DNA of 64,000 bases from Lewinellaceae bacterium (GTDB lineage: Bacteria > Bacteroidota > Bacteroidia > Chitinophagales > Saprospiraceae): positions 4,998,501-5,062,500 of the forward strand of contig JACJXX010000001.1 of NCBI GenBank assembly GCA_020636435.1, read 5' to 3'. Shown here in pieces: positions 14,840 through 21,619 of this stretch. The notes beneath the pieces are model-generated. The model had not been told where the DNA came from and ran no database searches. It saw only the letters and a list, made by a program, of their open reading frames with translations. A program made the position numbers and the translations under genes. How positions within the stretch are numbered: position 1 is the stretch's first letter; every line of letters starts with the position of its first letter.

Positions 14840-16567
14840 ATGAACGTCCTCTTCCTCAGCTTTGCCAATAGCCGCGAGCAGCCGCTGCCCAGCCTGCAGC
14901 AGGAGGAAGAAGGCATTTACAAGACCCTTTCCACGCGGGCGCTGAAGCAGCACTTCCTGCTGCACCGCGATGCTTACGCCACCCTCGCCCGCATCAGCGA
15001 ATACCTGGTCCTTTACCGGGATCACATCACCATTTTTCACTACAGCGGCCACGCCGGGCGCGACCGCCTGCTGCTGGCAGAAGAAGAAACCGCGCATGCC
15101 GGCGGCATCGCCCACCTGCTGGGGCAATGCCCCCGGCTGAAGCTGGCAGTGCTCAACGGCTGCTCCACCCAGGGGCAGGTGCAACGGCTGCTGGACGCGG
15201 GCGTGCCCGTCGTCATCGCCACCAGCGCGCCGGTGGAGGATGAGAAGGCCAGCCGCTTCGGCCAGCGCTTCTACCAGGGGCTGGAAAGCCAGCTCTCCAT
15301 CGGGGAAGCCTTCGAAATGGCCGCCGGGGAAGTGCTGGCGGCGGACAGCAGCATCAGCATCCGCCGTCAACTGGGGTTCCGGGAAGCAAAAGAAGGGCCG
15401 CTTTGGGGCATTTTTTACAAAGAGGAGCAGGCTGGGCTGCTGGACGAAAAACTGCCGGCGCATATCCCCCCCGTCCTTCCGGAGGATTTCCAGCCCAACC
15501 GCCGCCTCACCGCCGGGCTGTGGGACATCCTGGCGCCCTACAGCAAAAAAATCCGCCTGCAAAAGATGATGGAAGAGGAAGGCGACGCCATCGAGGAAGG
15601 CGACAAGCACGTGGCCATCCTCAACAGCCTGCCGCGGCCAGTGGCCGAACACCTGCGCAAACTGATGGCGCCGGTGGAGGCGGAAAAGGAGGGCTACGAC
15701 AAGGTGAGCGAGGCCCGCCTGCGGCAAATAGCCCAGGCTTACGAGGCCACCATGGAGTTTCTCGCCTACATCCTGCTGGCGCAGCTGTGGGAGGCCCGCT
15801 TTGAAGCGGAAGCGCCGCCGCCGCCGGAGCCGCTGCTGGAATTGATCCGCCGGTTTCTTGCCCTGCAGCGGGCGGAGCGGGCGGGCTACGACTTCGAGCC
15901 GCTGCTGCTGGCGCTGCACGAGGCGCTGGAGGAACAAGGCGTTCCTTTTTTCGTGTCCGAACTGGAGCGGCTCCGGCAGTTCTTCCGGGAAGAAGAAGGC
16001 TTCCGCGACGCCTGCTTCTTTATGAACGTGCTGCGCAAAAAGCTGGAGCAGGACGCCGTAGCGCCCTACGAGCTGGCCGATATGTGCATCCGGGGCGAGG
16101 AAAGCCTGCTGGCCCTTTTCCGGCAGCTCGGCTTCCTGGCGAAGTACACCCTGGCGGCGGTGAAACACATCGACGTGCTGCACTACCGCCACCTGAAAGA
16201 CACCCGGTTCAGCCACGCCATGGTGAAGCTGATGCGCGTCTTCGGCAAGCTGCAGGAGGAGCAGTTCATCATCAACCGCTTCCTCTTCAACCGCTCGGTG
16301 CTGCTGCTGAAAGAGGAGGAGGAAAACGGCCAGCCGGCCACCCGCGAGCTGAGCCTGGCGCCCTTCATCATCGACGAGAACGCCTTCGAGCTGAAGACGG
16401 ACTTGTCGAAGCTGTACTTCTTCTCTCACTACAAGGCCGGGAGCGACAGCTATTGCTATAAGCACATCAACCGCCCGGGCGATCCGCTGCTGGAAGTGTC
16501 GGCGGGGAAGTATGAGCTGGTAAAGGCGCAGTTTGATACGTTTAGGGAGATGTTGGCTCTGGGGTAG
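14840..16567 (+). CDS. CHAT-domain (caspase-like) cysteine protease
   Basis: 575 residues. The N-terminal 200 or so form a CHAT (caspase HetF-associated with TPR) protease: a start strand MNVLFLSFANS, the His box HYSGHAGRD (His71), the Cys box LAVLNGCSTQGQ (Cys108), and the following VIATSAPVEDEKASRFGQRFY with GQRFYQGLESQLSIGEAF. Both dyad residues are intact. The remaining two-thirds are helical and charged, without recognised repeats, and may act as a regulatory or substrate-binding part. CHAT proteases act as effectors beside STAND ATPases and in gasdermin and type III CRISPR systems. Here the next gene is an nSTAND ATPase 405 bp downstream on the same strand, with repeat elements between, so a functional pair is likely but unproven. 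Confidence 0.85.
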   Translation: MNVLFLSFANSREQPLPSLQQEEEGIYKTLSTRALKQHFLLHRDAYATLARISEYLVLYRDHITIFHYSGHAGRDRLLLAEEETAHAGGIAHLLGQCPRLKLAVLNGCSTQGQVQRLLDAGVPVVIATSAPVEDEKASRFGQRFYQGLESQLSIGEAFEMAAGEVLAADSSISIRRQLGFREAKEGPLWGIFYKEEQAGLLDEKLPAHIPPVLPEDFQPNRRLTAGLWDILAPYSKKIRLQKMMEEEGDAIEEGDKHVAILNSLPRPVAEHLRKLMAPVEAEKEGYDKVSEARLRQIAQAYEATMEFLAYILLAQLWEARFEAEAPPPPEPLLELIRRFLALQRAERAGYDFEPLLLALHEALEEQGVPFFVSELERLRQFFREEEGFRDACFFMNVLRKKLEQDAVAPYELADMCIRGEESLLALFRQLGFLAKYTLAAVKHIDVLHYRHLKDTRFSHAMVKLMRVFGKLQEEQFIINRFLFNRSVLLLKEEEENGQPATRELSLAPFIIDENAFELKTDLSKLYFFSHYKAGSDSYCYKHINRPGDPLLEVSAGKYELVKAQFDTFREMLALG

Positions 16568-16569
16568 AA

Positions 16570-16707
16570 CTCACCCCCGCCTGGAAGCCGGCACCGGGCA
16601 AAGCCCCCTCTTCCATAGGGCTTGCGTTGGGCGTAAGAGAGCCTGTCCCGCACCGTTCGGCTGAGCTCACGCCGAAGCCCAAAGGGCCGGGAGGGTTTGG
16701 GGGAGTT
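16570..16707. repeat. Inverted-repeat intergenic element, family 3
   Basis: It starts AACTCACCCCCGCC and ends GGGTTTGGGGGAGTT, so the outer 9-11 bases pair. Internal words (GCCCCCTCTTCC, CTGAGCTCACGCCGAAG) recur in the related element at 20916-21158. No target duplication was seen. With the next element it fills the gap between the CHAT and nSTAND genes. Confidence 0.5.
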
Positions 16708-16720
16708 AATTAACAAAACT

Positions 16721-16945
16721 GAGGGATGGGCATAATGGATTTTTTACCTATACATTCCACCCCCCGACCCCCGCCAGCGGGGGAGAACGCACCGCTAAAC
16801 TCGGGAAAATGTCCCCCGCTGGCGGGGGTTAGGGGGTGGATCAAAGCCCTAAATTGGCATTATGTCGAAATAGAATACGCCTGCCTACAAGGCCGCGCCT
16901 CGCGGCAGGTAGGCGCGTTCCATAATATCATTATGCCCACCCCTC
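16721..16945. mobile_element. MITE-like element, family 1 copy 2, 13-bp target duplication
   Basis: Termini GAGGGATGGGCATAATG and CATTATGCCCACCCCTC. Identical 13-bp direct repeats AATTAACAAAACT flank it (16708-16720 and 16946-16958). The core is the reverse orientation of copy 1 (CCCGCCAGCGGGGG dyads) plus about 70 extra bp with a GCCTGCCTACAAGGC-type palindrome. It ends 15 bp before the region immediately upstream of the nSTAND start codon. Confidence 0.85.
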
Positions 16946-16972
16946 AATTAACAAAACTACCAAAAACAAAAC

Positions 16973-19900
16973 ATGAAGAGCCCTTTCAAATTTCTGGATG
17001 CCTACACCCTGGAAGACAAAGACGTCTTCTTCGGGCGGGATAAGGAAGTGGAGGAGCTTTACGGCGCCGTGAGCAAAAACCGCCTGGTGCTGGTGTACGG
17101 GCAGTCGGGCACGGGCAAGACCAGCTTGGTGCAGTGCGGCCTGGCCAGCCGCTTCGACGCCACCGACTGGTACCCCCTCTTCATCCGCCGGCAGGACGAC
17201 ATCAACCGCGCCCTGCAGCAGGCGCTGGACAAGGCCGCCAAACGCCGGCTGGAGGGCGGCCTGGTGGACGGCCTGCAACGCCTCAACGCCCGCTTCCTGC
17301 GCCCCATTTACCTCATTTTCGACCAGTTGGAAGAACTGCTCATCCTGGGCGGGCGGGAAGAGCAACAGGCCTTCATCCATAGCCTGCAGCAAATCCTGCA
17401 GGCCGGGGAGCTTTCCTGCCACCTCATCCTCATCCTGCGCGAGGAGTACATCGCCCACCTCTACGCCTTCGAGCAGGCCATCCCCACCCTCTTCGACCGC
17501 CGCCTGCGCGTAGAGCCTATGACCAACACGCGGGTGCGGGAGGTGCTGCGCTCGTCCTTCGCCGCCTTCAACATCAGCCTGGAACAGCCGGAGGAGAACC
17601 TCGCGCAGATCATCGGCAATGTGAGCGCGGGCCGGTCGGGCATACAACTGCCGTATTTGCAGGTGTATTTGGATATGTTGTGGAGGAGGAGCGCGGGAGA
17701 GAGGGAGACGGGGGGGCGAGGGGACTTGGAGACGGGGGGAGGGGGAGACTTGGAGACGGGGAGAGGGGGAGACTTGGAGACAGGGGGACGGGGAGAATTG
17801 GAGACGGGGGGAAAGCGCGAGGCTACGGCGGACGGGGTACGAATAACTAATCAACTAATCAACGAACAGGGCCGCATCGAGGAAGTGCTGGAAAAATTCC
17901 TCCAGGAGCAGGAGGTGGCCCTGCAGCGGGAGCTGGAGCAACAGTACCCCGGCTTCCCCGAGCAGGCCGTCCGGCAGATACTGGATGCCTTTGTGACCGC
18001 CGAGGGCACCAAGCGCCCGGTGGGCTTCCGCTGGGAAGGGCAGGACATCGTTTTAGAAGAAAGAGTAGCCAAGTTGCTGCCAGAGGTAGCCCATTCGCCG
18101 TCTGCCGTCAACCGTCCGCCAAAGCCCCAAGCAAAAGCGGGCCGCCCCCATTCAACCATCCAACCATTCAACCATTCAACCATTCCCCCGCTCACCACCT
18201 GCCTTCTCGCCCTCGAACAACGCCGCCTCCTCCGCTTCTCCGACGACAGCATCGAGCTGGCCCACGACAGCCTGGCGGAGCTGATCGACAAGCGGCGCAC
18301 CGACGAGCAGCGGCAGCTCAACGAGGTGAAAGTGCGCCTGGCCGGCAGCTACCTGGAATGGCAGCGCACCAGCGAATACCTGACCCGCAAGCAGCTCATC
18401 AGCATCGAGCCGTTCCTGGAAAAGCTGCCGCTGGAGCCCCACCTGGAGGGCTTCGTGCGGGACAGCTACGCTCATAATGATGCCGTGGAGGCTGCGGAAA
18501 AGGAAAAGCAGCGGGCGGAGCTGGAGAAGGAACGGAAACTGAGGGGGGAGGCGGAAACGGCGAAGCAGGAGGCGGAGGAGCATGCGGAGAAAGCTGCCGC
18601 TAATGCCCGGCAGGCGCGGCGGCGGACGCGGTTGGCTTGGATTATATCTGCGCTTGCTTTCATAATAGCGGGCATTGCCATTTGGGCCTTCAAACAGGCA
18701 CAAACTGCAAATAATAAAGCAAAAGAAGCCAACGAAGTACTAGAAGCAAAGCAAGATACCTTAGATTTAGCCTTATCACTTTCAGAACAGAGGAGAATTG
18801 TGGCAGAACAAAAGGATAGCATTGCACAGGAGAGGACTAAAGAAGCGCAGTTGTCAAAAAAGACTGCTCAGGAAAAAGCCCGGGAAGCTTTACAAAACCT
18901 GAATAACCTGGAGCAAGCCTCAGAAGAAATCGCAACGCTACTCATTGCTGACGCTAAAGCTTTAGTATACGAATTGCACCACGAAGAAGCGCTGGAAAAA
19001 CTAAGGGCCGCCGTTCCCTTAAATAAAAAGGTGGAGGAAGTGGCCAGGGGTTTAGCCGAGATGGCCTTTTTCTATAACCGGGCCGGCAAGCGAGATCTTG
19101 CTCTGGGTATAGCCGATACGGTTGCTATTCTGAAAAACAACCGAAGAGCCCGTAGCTTATTAAATAAAGCTAGGGATGGCGGCCAAACCCAAAGGTTGAT
19201 CGATACAGCGCTTCTGGTGATTTCGCCTGATTGGCATGATGCATTGATGGAACGGTATTATCCGATACTGATGCCAGTTGAAGGCGGAGGTTTCTGCATG
19301 GGCCGGGACCCCAAGGAGACGGGTGCTTGTGACACCAGCCAATATGCTCAGGTTACACTAAACGATTTCCACCTCGCTAAGACGGAAACGACCGCCTGGC
19401 AATTCTACCTCTTCTCTGTAGCAAAAGATTGGGATATGGAACCGCCTTCCTGGGGCTGGGAAGGCGACAGCCCGGTTGTCAATGTCAACTGGTACGATGC
19501 CGTGGCCTACGCCAACTGGGCGAGTGAAAGCCTGGGCCTGGAGCCATACTATGCGATTGATAGCCTCGGGCGGGATACGAACAACTTGAGAAGTAGTGAT
19601 GAAATAAAATGGATAGTGACACCTAAACCGGGCACTGACGGCTTCAGGCTCCCCACGGATGCAGAATGGGAGTATGCGGCAAGAGGAGGTGAAAAACTGG
19701 ATACTTTTATATACAGTGGTGACGATTCACTAGACCTGGTAGCTTGGCATTATTACAACAGCAACGAAGAGTATGGTGTGAACCGGACGCATACTGTGGG
19801 CAAAAAGAAAGCCAATGGGCTCGGCCTATTTGATATGAGCGGCAATGTGTGGGAGTGGTGTTGGGATTGGCATGGCGATCTTAAACCAGGAATTATGGAA

Positions 19901-20053
19901 AATCCTCTCGGCCCGGTTTCAGGTTCTGTGCGTGTGTTGCGCGGTGGTTCGTGGAACTTCAATAGTTCCAGGTTCTACGAGGTGACCTATCGCAGCAGGA
20001 ATGCCCCGTATAATCGGCTCTACGACGATGGGTTCCGGTTATCCCAGGACTAA
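16973..20053 (+). CDS. nSTAND ATPase with membrane segment and C-terminal FGE/C-type-lectin-fold domain (DGR target)
   Basis: 1026 residues. Domain order: nSTAND P-loop ATPase (residues 1 to about 500) with Walker A GQSGTGKTS (43-51) and Walker B IYLIFDQLEE (112-121); a charged coiled coil (about 500-550); one membrane segment (about 553-573, LAWIISALAFIIAGIAIWAF); a second coiled coil (575-650); and an FGE-sulfatase/C-type-lectin-fold domain (about 760-1026) with VNVNWYDAVAYANWAS, GFRLPTDAEWEYAARGG, GLFDMSGNVWEWCWDW and VLRGGSW. The last 35 residues are the variable repeat. STAND proteins switch by nucleotide-dependent assembly after ligand sensing, and the lectin fold is a usual DGR display scaffold. 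DNA from about 18650 on is more AT-rich than the first part, hinting at a chimeric gene. Two low-complexity tracts sit in frame at 17695-17815 and 18140-18190. The partner effector may be the CHAT protease upstream. Confidence 0.88.
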   Translation: MKSPFKFLDAYTLEDKDVFFGRDKEVEELYGAVSKNRLVLVYGQSGTGKTSLVQCGLASRFDATDWYPLFIRRQDDINRALQQALDKAAKRRLEGGLVDGLQRLNARFLRPIYLIFDQLEELLILGGREEQQAFIHSLQQILQAGELSCHLILILREEYIAHLYAFEQAIPTLFDRRLRVEPMTNTRVREVLRSSFAAFNISLEQPEENLAQIIGNVSAGRSGIQLPYLQVYLDMLWRRSAGERETGGRGDLETGGGGDLETGRGGDLETGGRGELETGGKREATADGVRITNQLINEQGRIEEVLEKFLQEQEVALQRELEQQYPGFPEQAVRQILDAFVTAEGTKRPVGFRWEGQDIVLEERVAKLLPEVAHSPSAVNRPPKPQAKAGRPHSTIQPFNHSTIPPLTTCLLALEQRRLLRFSDDSIELAHDSLAELIDKRRTDEQRQLNEVKVRLAGSYLEWQRTSEYLTRKQLISIEPFLEKLPLEPHLEGFVRDSYAHNDAVEAAEKEKQRAELEKERKLRGEAETAKQEAEEHAEKAAANARQARRRTRLAWIISALAFIIAGIAIWAFKQAQTANNKAKEANEVLEAKQDTLDLALSLSEQRRIVAEQKDSIAQERTKEAQLSKKTAQEKAREALQNLNNLEQASEEIATLLIADAKALVYELHHEEALEKLRAAVPLNKKVEEVARGLAEMAFFYNRAGKRDLALGIADTVAILKNNRRARSLLNKARDGGQTQRLIDTALLVISPDWHDALMERYYPILMPVEGGGFCMGRDPKETGACDTSQYAQVTLNDFHLAKTETTAWQFYLFSVAKDWDMEPPSWGWEGDSPVVNVNWYDAVAYANWASESLGLEPYYAIDSLGRDTNNLRSSDEIKWIVTPKPGTDGFRLPTDAEWEYAARGGEKLDTFIYSGDDSLDLVAWHYYNSNEEYGVNRTHTVGKKKANGLGLFDMSGNVWEWCWDWHGDLKPGIMENPLGPVSGSVRVLRGGSWNFNSSRFYEVTYRSRNAPYNRLYDDGFRLSQD
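17695..17815 (+). repeat. In-frame GGGGAGACTTGGAGAC-type repeat inside the nSTAND gene
   Basis: Several imperfect units of G-rich sequence (GGGGGGACGGGGAGA, GACTTGGAGACGG) encode a Gly/Glu/Thr tract (DLETGGGGDLETGRGGDLET and similar, residues about 243-281). The same G-rich motif occurs in non-coding DNA at 12399-12414 and 12762-12777. A second in-frame intergenic-type repeat at 18140-18190 (CCATTCAACCATT units, residues about 392-406) resembles the GGTTGAATGG tracts found between genes, such as 29395-29445. Confidence 0.7.
19940..20046 (+). other. DGR variable repeat (VR) at the 3' end of the nSTAND-FGE gene
   Basis: 107 bp encoding RGGSWNFNSSRFYEVTYRSR and then NAPYNRLYDDGFRLSQ, the lectin-fold tip. 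It matches the template at 20533-20685. Of 20 substitutions counted by hand, 16 fall where the template has A (changed to T, G or C) and 4 at non-A sites, all in third codon positions. Homology stops at CCCAG (20046 and 20685), after which VR has GACTAA and TR has CACTGC, as expected at the VR boundary. Confidence 0.8.
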
Positions 20054-20079
20054 ATTACCCTTTATACTTTTACTCTTTT

Positions 20080-20130
20080 ACCCTATGAAATAATGCCGCA
20101 GGCATTCCGGCTTTGCCGGATTTCACAGGG
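20080..20130. repeat. Hairpin with ACCCTATGAAAT / ATTTCACAGGGT arms
   Basis: Arms 20080-20091 and 20119-20130 pair with one mismatch and enclose a second dyad (CCGGCTTTGCCGG). The arms match the ends of the GIY-YIG element that follows and of the hairpin inside the template repeat. It lies 33 bp downstream of the VR. Confidence 0.7.
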
Positions 20131-20150
20131 TGAACCCTCTTTTTTCTTTT

Positions 20151-20172
20151 TTCCGCCGAAGGCGGATTTTTT
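20151..20172 (+). terminator. Intrinsic terminator of the nSTAND-FGE gene
   Basis: Stem TCCGCC / GGCGGA with a GAA loop, followed by seven T. A T-rich run also precedes it, so it may work in both directions. Confidence 0.75.
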
Positions 20173-20235
20173 TGAAATTTTAGGTACCTTTCGGTCAAGG
20201 ATCAGGAGCGAAATCGGATTTCTGGTCGTGTGTTT

Positions 20236-20529
20236 ACCCTGTGAAATAATTTTAAATCTTTGGTACATTGGAGGGATTTTTCTACGTGTATGTACTGAGA
20301 AGCGAATTGGATGGTAAAAACTATACCGGTTTTACCAAAGATTTAAAATTAAGACTTCAGGCTCATGCAGATGGAAAAGTAGAAAGTACAAAAAACAGAC
20401 GCCCCTTACATTTGATATACTTCGAAGGATGCCTTTCCCAGGAAGATGCTACTCGCCGTGAAAAATATTTGAAGACTCATTATGGAAAAATGTTCTTGAA
20501 GAAACGCCTGAAGTCTTATTTCACAGGGT
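20236..20529. mobile_element. Inverted-repeat unit carrying a GIY-YIG nuclease gene
   Basis: ACCCTGTGAAATAA (20236-20249) and TTATTTCACAGGGT (20516-20529) are perfect 14-bp inverted repeats enclosing a complete GIY-YIG gene. The right arm encodes the last codons and touches the stop. Solo hairpins with the same arms lie on both sides (20080-20130, 20589-20635). Mobility is inferred from this arrangement. Confidence 0.6.
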
Positions 20530-20531
20530 GA
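20268..20531 (+). CDS. Stand-alone GIY-YIG endonuclease
   Basis: 87 residues from a TTG start. Opening FFYVYVLRSELDGKNYTGFT carries the GIY-YIG strands (here VYV and YTG); further family marks are LRLQAHADGKV, the catalytic-helix Arg, and LIYFEGCLSQEDATRREKYLKTHYGK, where the metal-binding Glu is in the ATRREKYLK helix. This is the small UvrC-like family (YhbQ/UPF0213 type) that is frequent as single-domain genes in Bacteroidota. It stands inside a perfect inverted repeat between the VR and TR. It may nick DNA for its own spread; a role in DGR homing is only a speculation. Confidence 0.85.
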   Translation: MEGFFYVYVLRSELDGKNYTGFTKDLKLRLQAHADGKVESTKNRRPLHLIYFEGCLSQEDATRREKYLKTHYGKMFLKKRLKSYFTG

Positions 20532-20532
20532 A

Positions 20533-20685
20533 CGCGGTGGTTCGTGGAACAACAACAATACCAGGAACTACGAGGTTACCAATCGCAATTCACCCTGTGG
20601 AATAGCCCGGATAGAGCCTTCATTATTCCACAGGGCAGGCAACCCGAATAATCGGAACAATAACAATGGGTTCCGGTTATCCCAG
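20533..20685 (+). repeat. DGR template repeat (TR), interrupted
   Basis: Left part 20533-20588 and right part 20636-20685 together match the VR. Positions that vary in the VR are Asn codons (AAC/AAT) here: translated in the VR frame the template reads RGGSWNNNNTRNYEVTNRN, then, after the insert, RNNPNNRNNNNGFRLSQ once two missing bases are allowed for. Such Asn-codon-rich template sequence is the hallmark of DGR TRs. The 47-bp insert and the 2-bp gap suggest it is no longer a working template. No reverse transcriptase follows. Confidence 0.75.
20589..20635. mobile_element. 47-bp hairpin inserted in the template repeat
   Basis: CCCTGTGGAATA and TATTCCACAGGG pair perfectly around a 20-nt centre that itself contains complementary bases. 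The arms differ from the GIY-YIG element ends (CCCTGTGAAATAA) by one base, so this is probably a minimal relative of that element. Confidence 0.65.
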
Positions 20686-20820
20686 CACTGCAAAGGTGGC
20701 CATCCCAGCGCCATCTGGCCAGAGTTTGCAGGTTCAGATTCTGCCCTGCAGAGCGTGCCGGAAGTGCAGTCCAGCTCCAGAGCCAGTGTTTCCCTTTGGG
20801 GGAGCCAAAAACGAAGTCCT

Positions 20821-20875
20821 CCCGTTGCGGTTAGTAGCTTTATTGCCGAACGCCGCAACGGGATTATAGTTTTTT
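20821..20875 (+). terminator. Hairpin with T-run downstream of the template repeat
   Basis: CCCGTTGCGG (20821-20830) and CCGCAACGGG (20853-20862) pair perfectly with a 22-nt loop; TTTTTT follows after 7 nt. It could end a TR transcript. No gene lies between the template and this hairpin. Confidence 0.55.
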
Positions 20876-20915
20876 GAGCCAACGCTGATTTTCGATACCT
20901 ATGCCAACCGGTTGA

Positions 20916-21158
20916 ACTCACCCCCGCCCGATCGAAGATCGGCCTCCCCCTCTCTTTTCCTCCACCGGGAACTCGTGCAAGAGAGGGGGCAACTCCGCAG
21001 TTCACCGAGGAGCATCCGGATGGCGGCACATCGTTCGACTGAGCGTTCGACTGAGCGTTCGACTGAGCTCACGCCGAAGTCTCACGCCGAAGTCCCGGGA
21101 AAGCCCCCTCTTCCGTGTGGCTCCCAAAAGAGTAAAGAGGGGGTTTGGGGGAGTTCCT
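20916..21158. repeat. Inverted-repeat intergenic element, family 3 (second copy)
   Basis: It begins AACTCACCCCCGCC and ends GGGTTTGGGGGAGTT like the unit at 16570-16707, and contains three copies of GTTCGACTGAGC (about 21033-21068). No reading frame of note. Confidence 0.5.
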
Positions 21159-21185
21159 TCAACGGAGAAGCCCTTAAGGGCTAAC

Positions 21186-21211
21186 TTTAACATTCAAACC
21201 TGATGCGCATG
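21186..21211. mobile_element. Right-end fragment of a family 2 element
   Basis: TTTAACATTCAAACCTGATG followed by CGCATG matches the right terminus of copy A. Only this end is present. GGGGTTTGGGG(G)AGTTC occurs on both sides (21140-21156 and 21211-21226), resembling a target duplication around an end-truncated copy, although that motif is also the end of the family 3 repeat. Confidence 0.5.
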
Positions 21212-21260
21212 GGGTTTGGGGAGTTCAACCGCCGGCGAGAACACAGACTCCCTAACCCAA

Positions 21261-21383
21261 GTTCGACTGGTAGACCCCAAATTCGGTTGTTCGGTATTCG
21301 CCGTTCGCTTGTTCGGCGGCGGCCTACCGAACTCCGAATAGCGAATACCGCGCCGGCAGAAAGTTGGGGGCTACATATCGAAC
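21261..21383. repeat. Inverted repeat element, about 20-bp imperfect arms
   Basis: GTTCGACTGGTAGACCCCAA (21261-21280) and TTGGGGGCTACATATCGAAC (21364-21383) pair at about 16 of 20 positions; an inner dyad CGGTATTCGC / GCGAATACCG lies at 21292-21350. It contains no gene. From 21384 to 21619 I see nothing recognisable. Confidence 0.5.
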
Positions 21384-21619
21384 CCAGGCTAAAATCCCCC
21401 CCTTTCTCAAAAAACACCCTCCATAACATACCCCGCGTACTCATATTTATTATTTTTAGGCGAAACCAGAAATGGCGACCAGTCTAAGACTGGACGAGTT
21501 CGAAGGTCAATTGTTCGGAGTTCAAGGATTCGCGGGCCTCAGCAACCCATTGACTATCAATACTGTCCAACGCTAGACGGGTAGCCCCAGAAATTGAGAA
21601 ACCAACCAAACCCATACTT

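Noticed and set aside
14750..16465. 571-residue minus-strand frame opposite the CHAT gene
   Set aside because: Low-complexity Gln/Leu/Arg composition typical of antisense to a GC-rich gene; the CHAT protein has an intact catalytic dyad.
20533..20690. Reading the downstream Asn-rich copy as the remnant of a second FGE gene
   Set aside because: It has no FGE sequence upstream of the copy, and the differences to the VR fall at adenines, which fits a template better than a paralogue.
20690..21600. Reverse transcriptase or DGR accessory gene behind the template
   Set aside because: No frame here shows the YxDD motif or other RT blocks; the DNA consists of repeats and hairpins.
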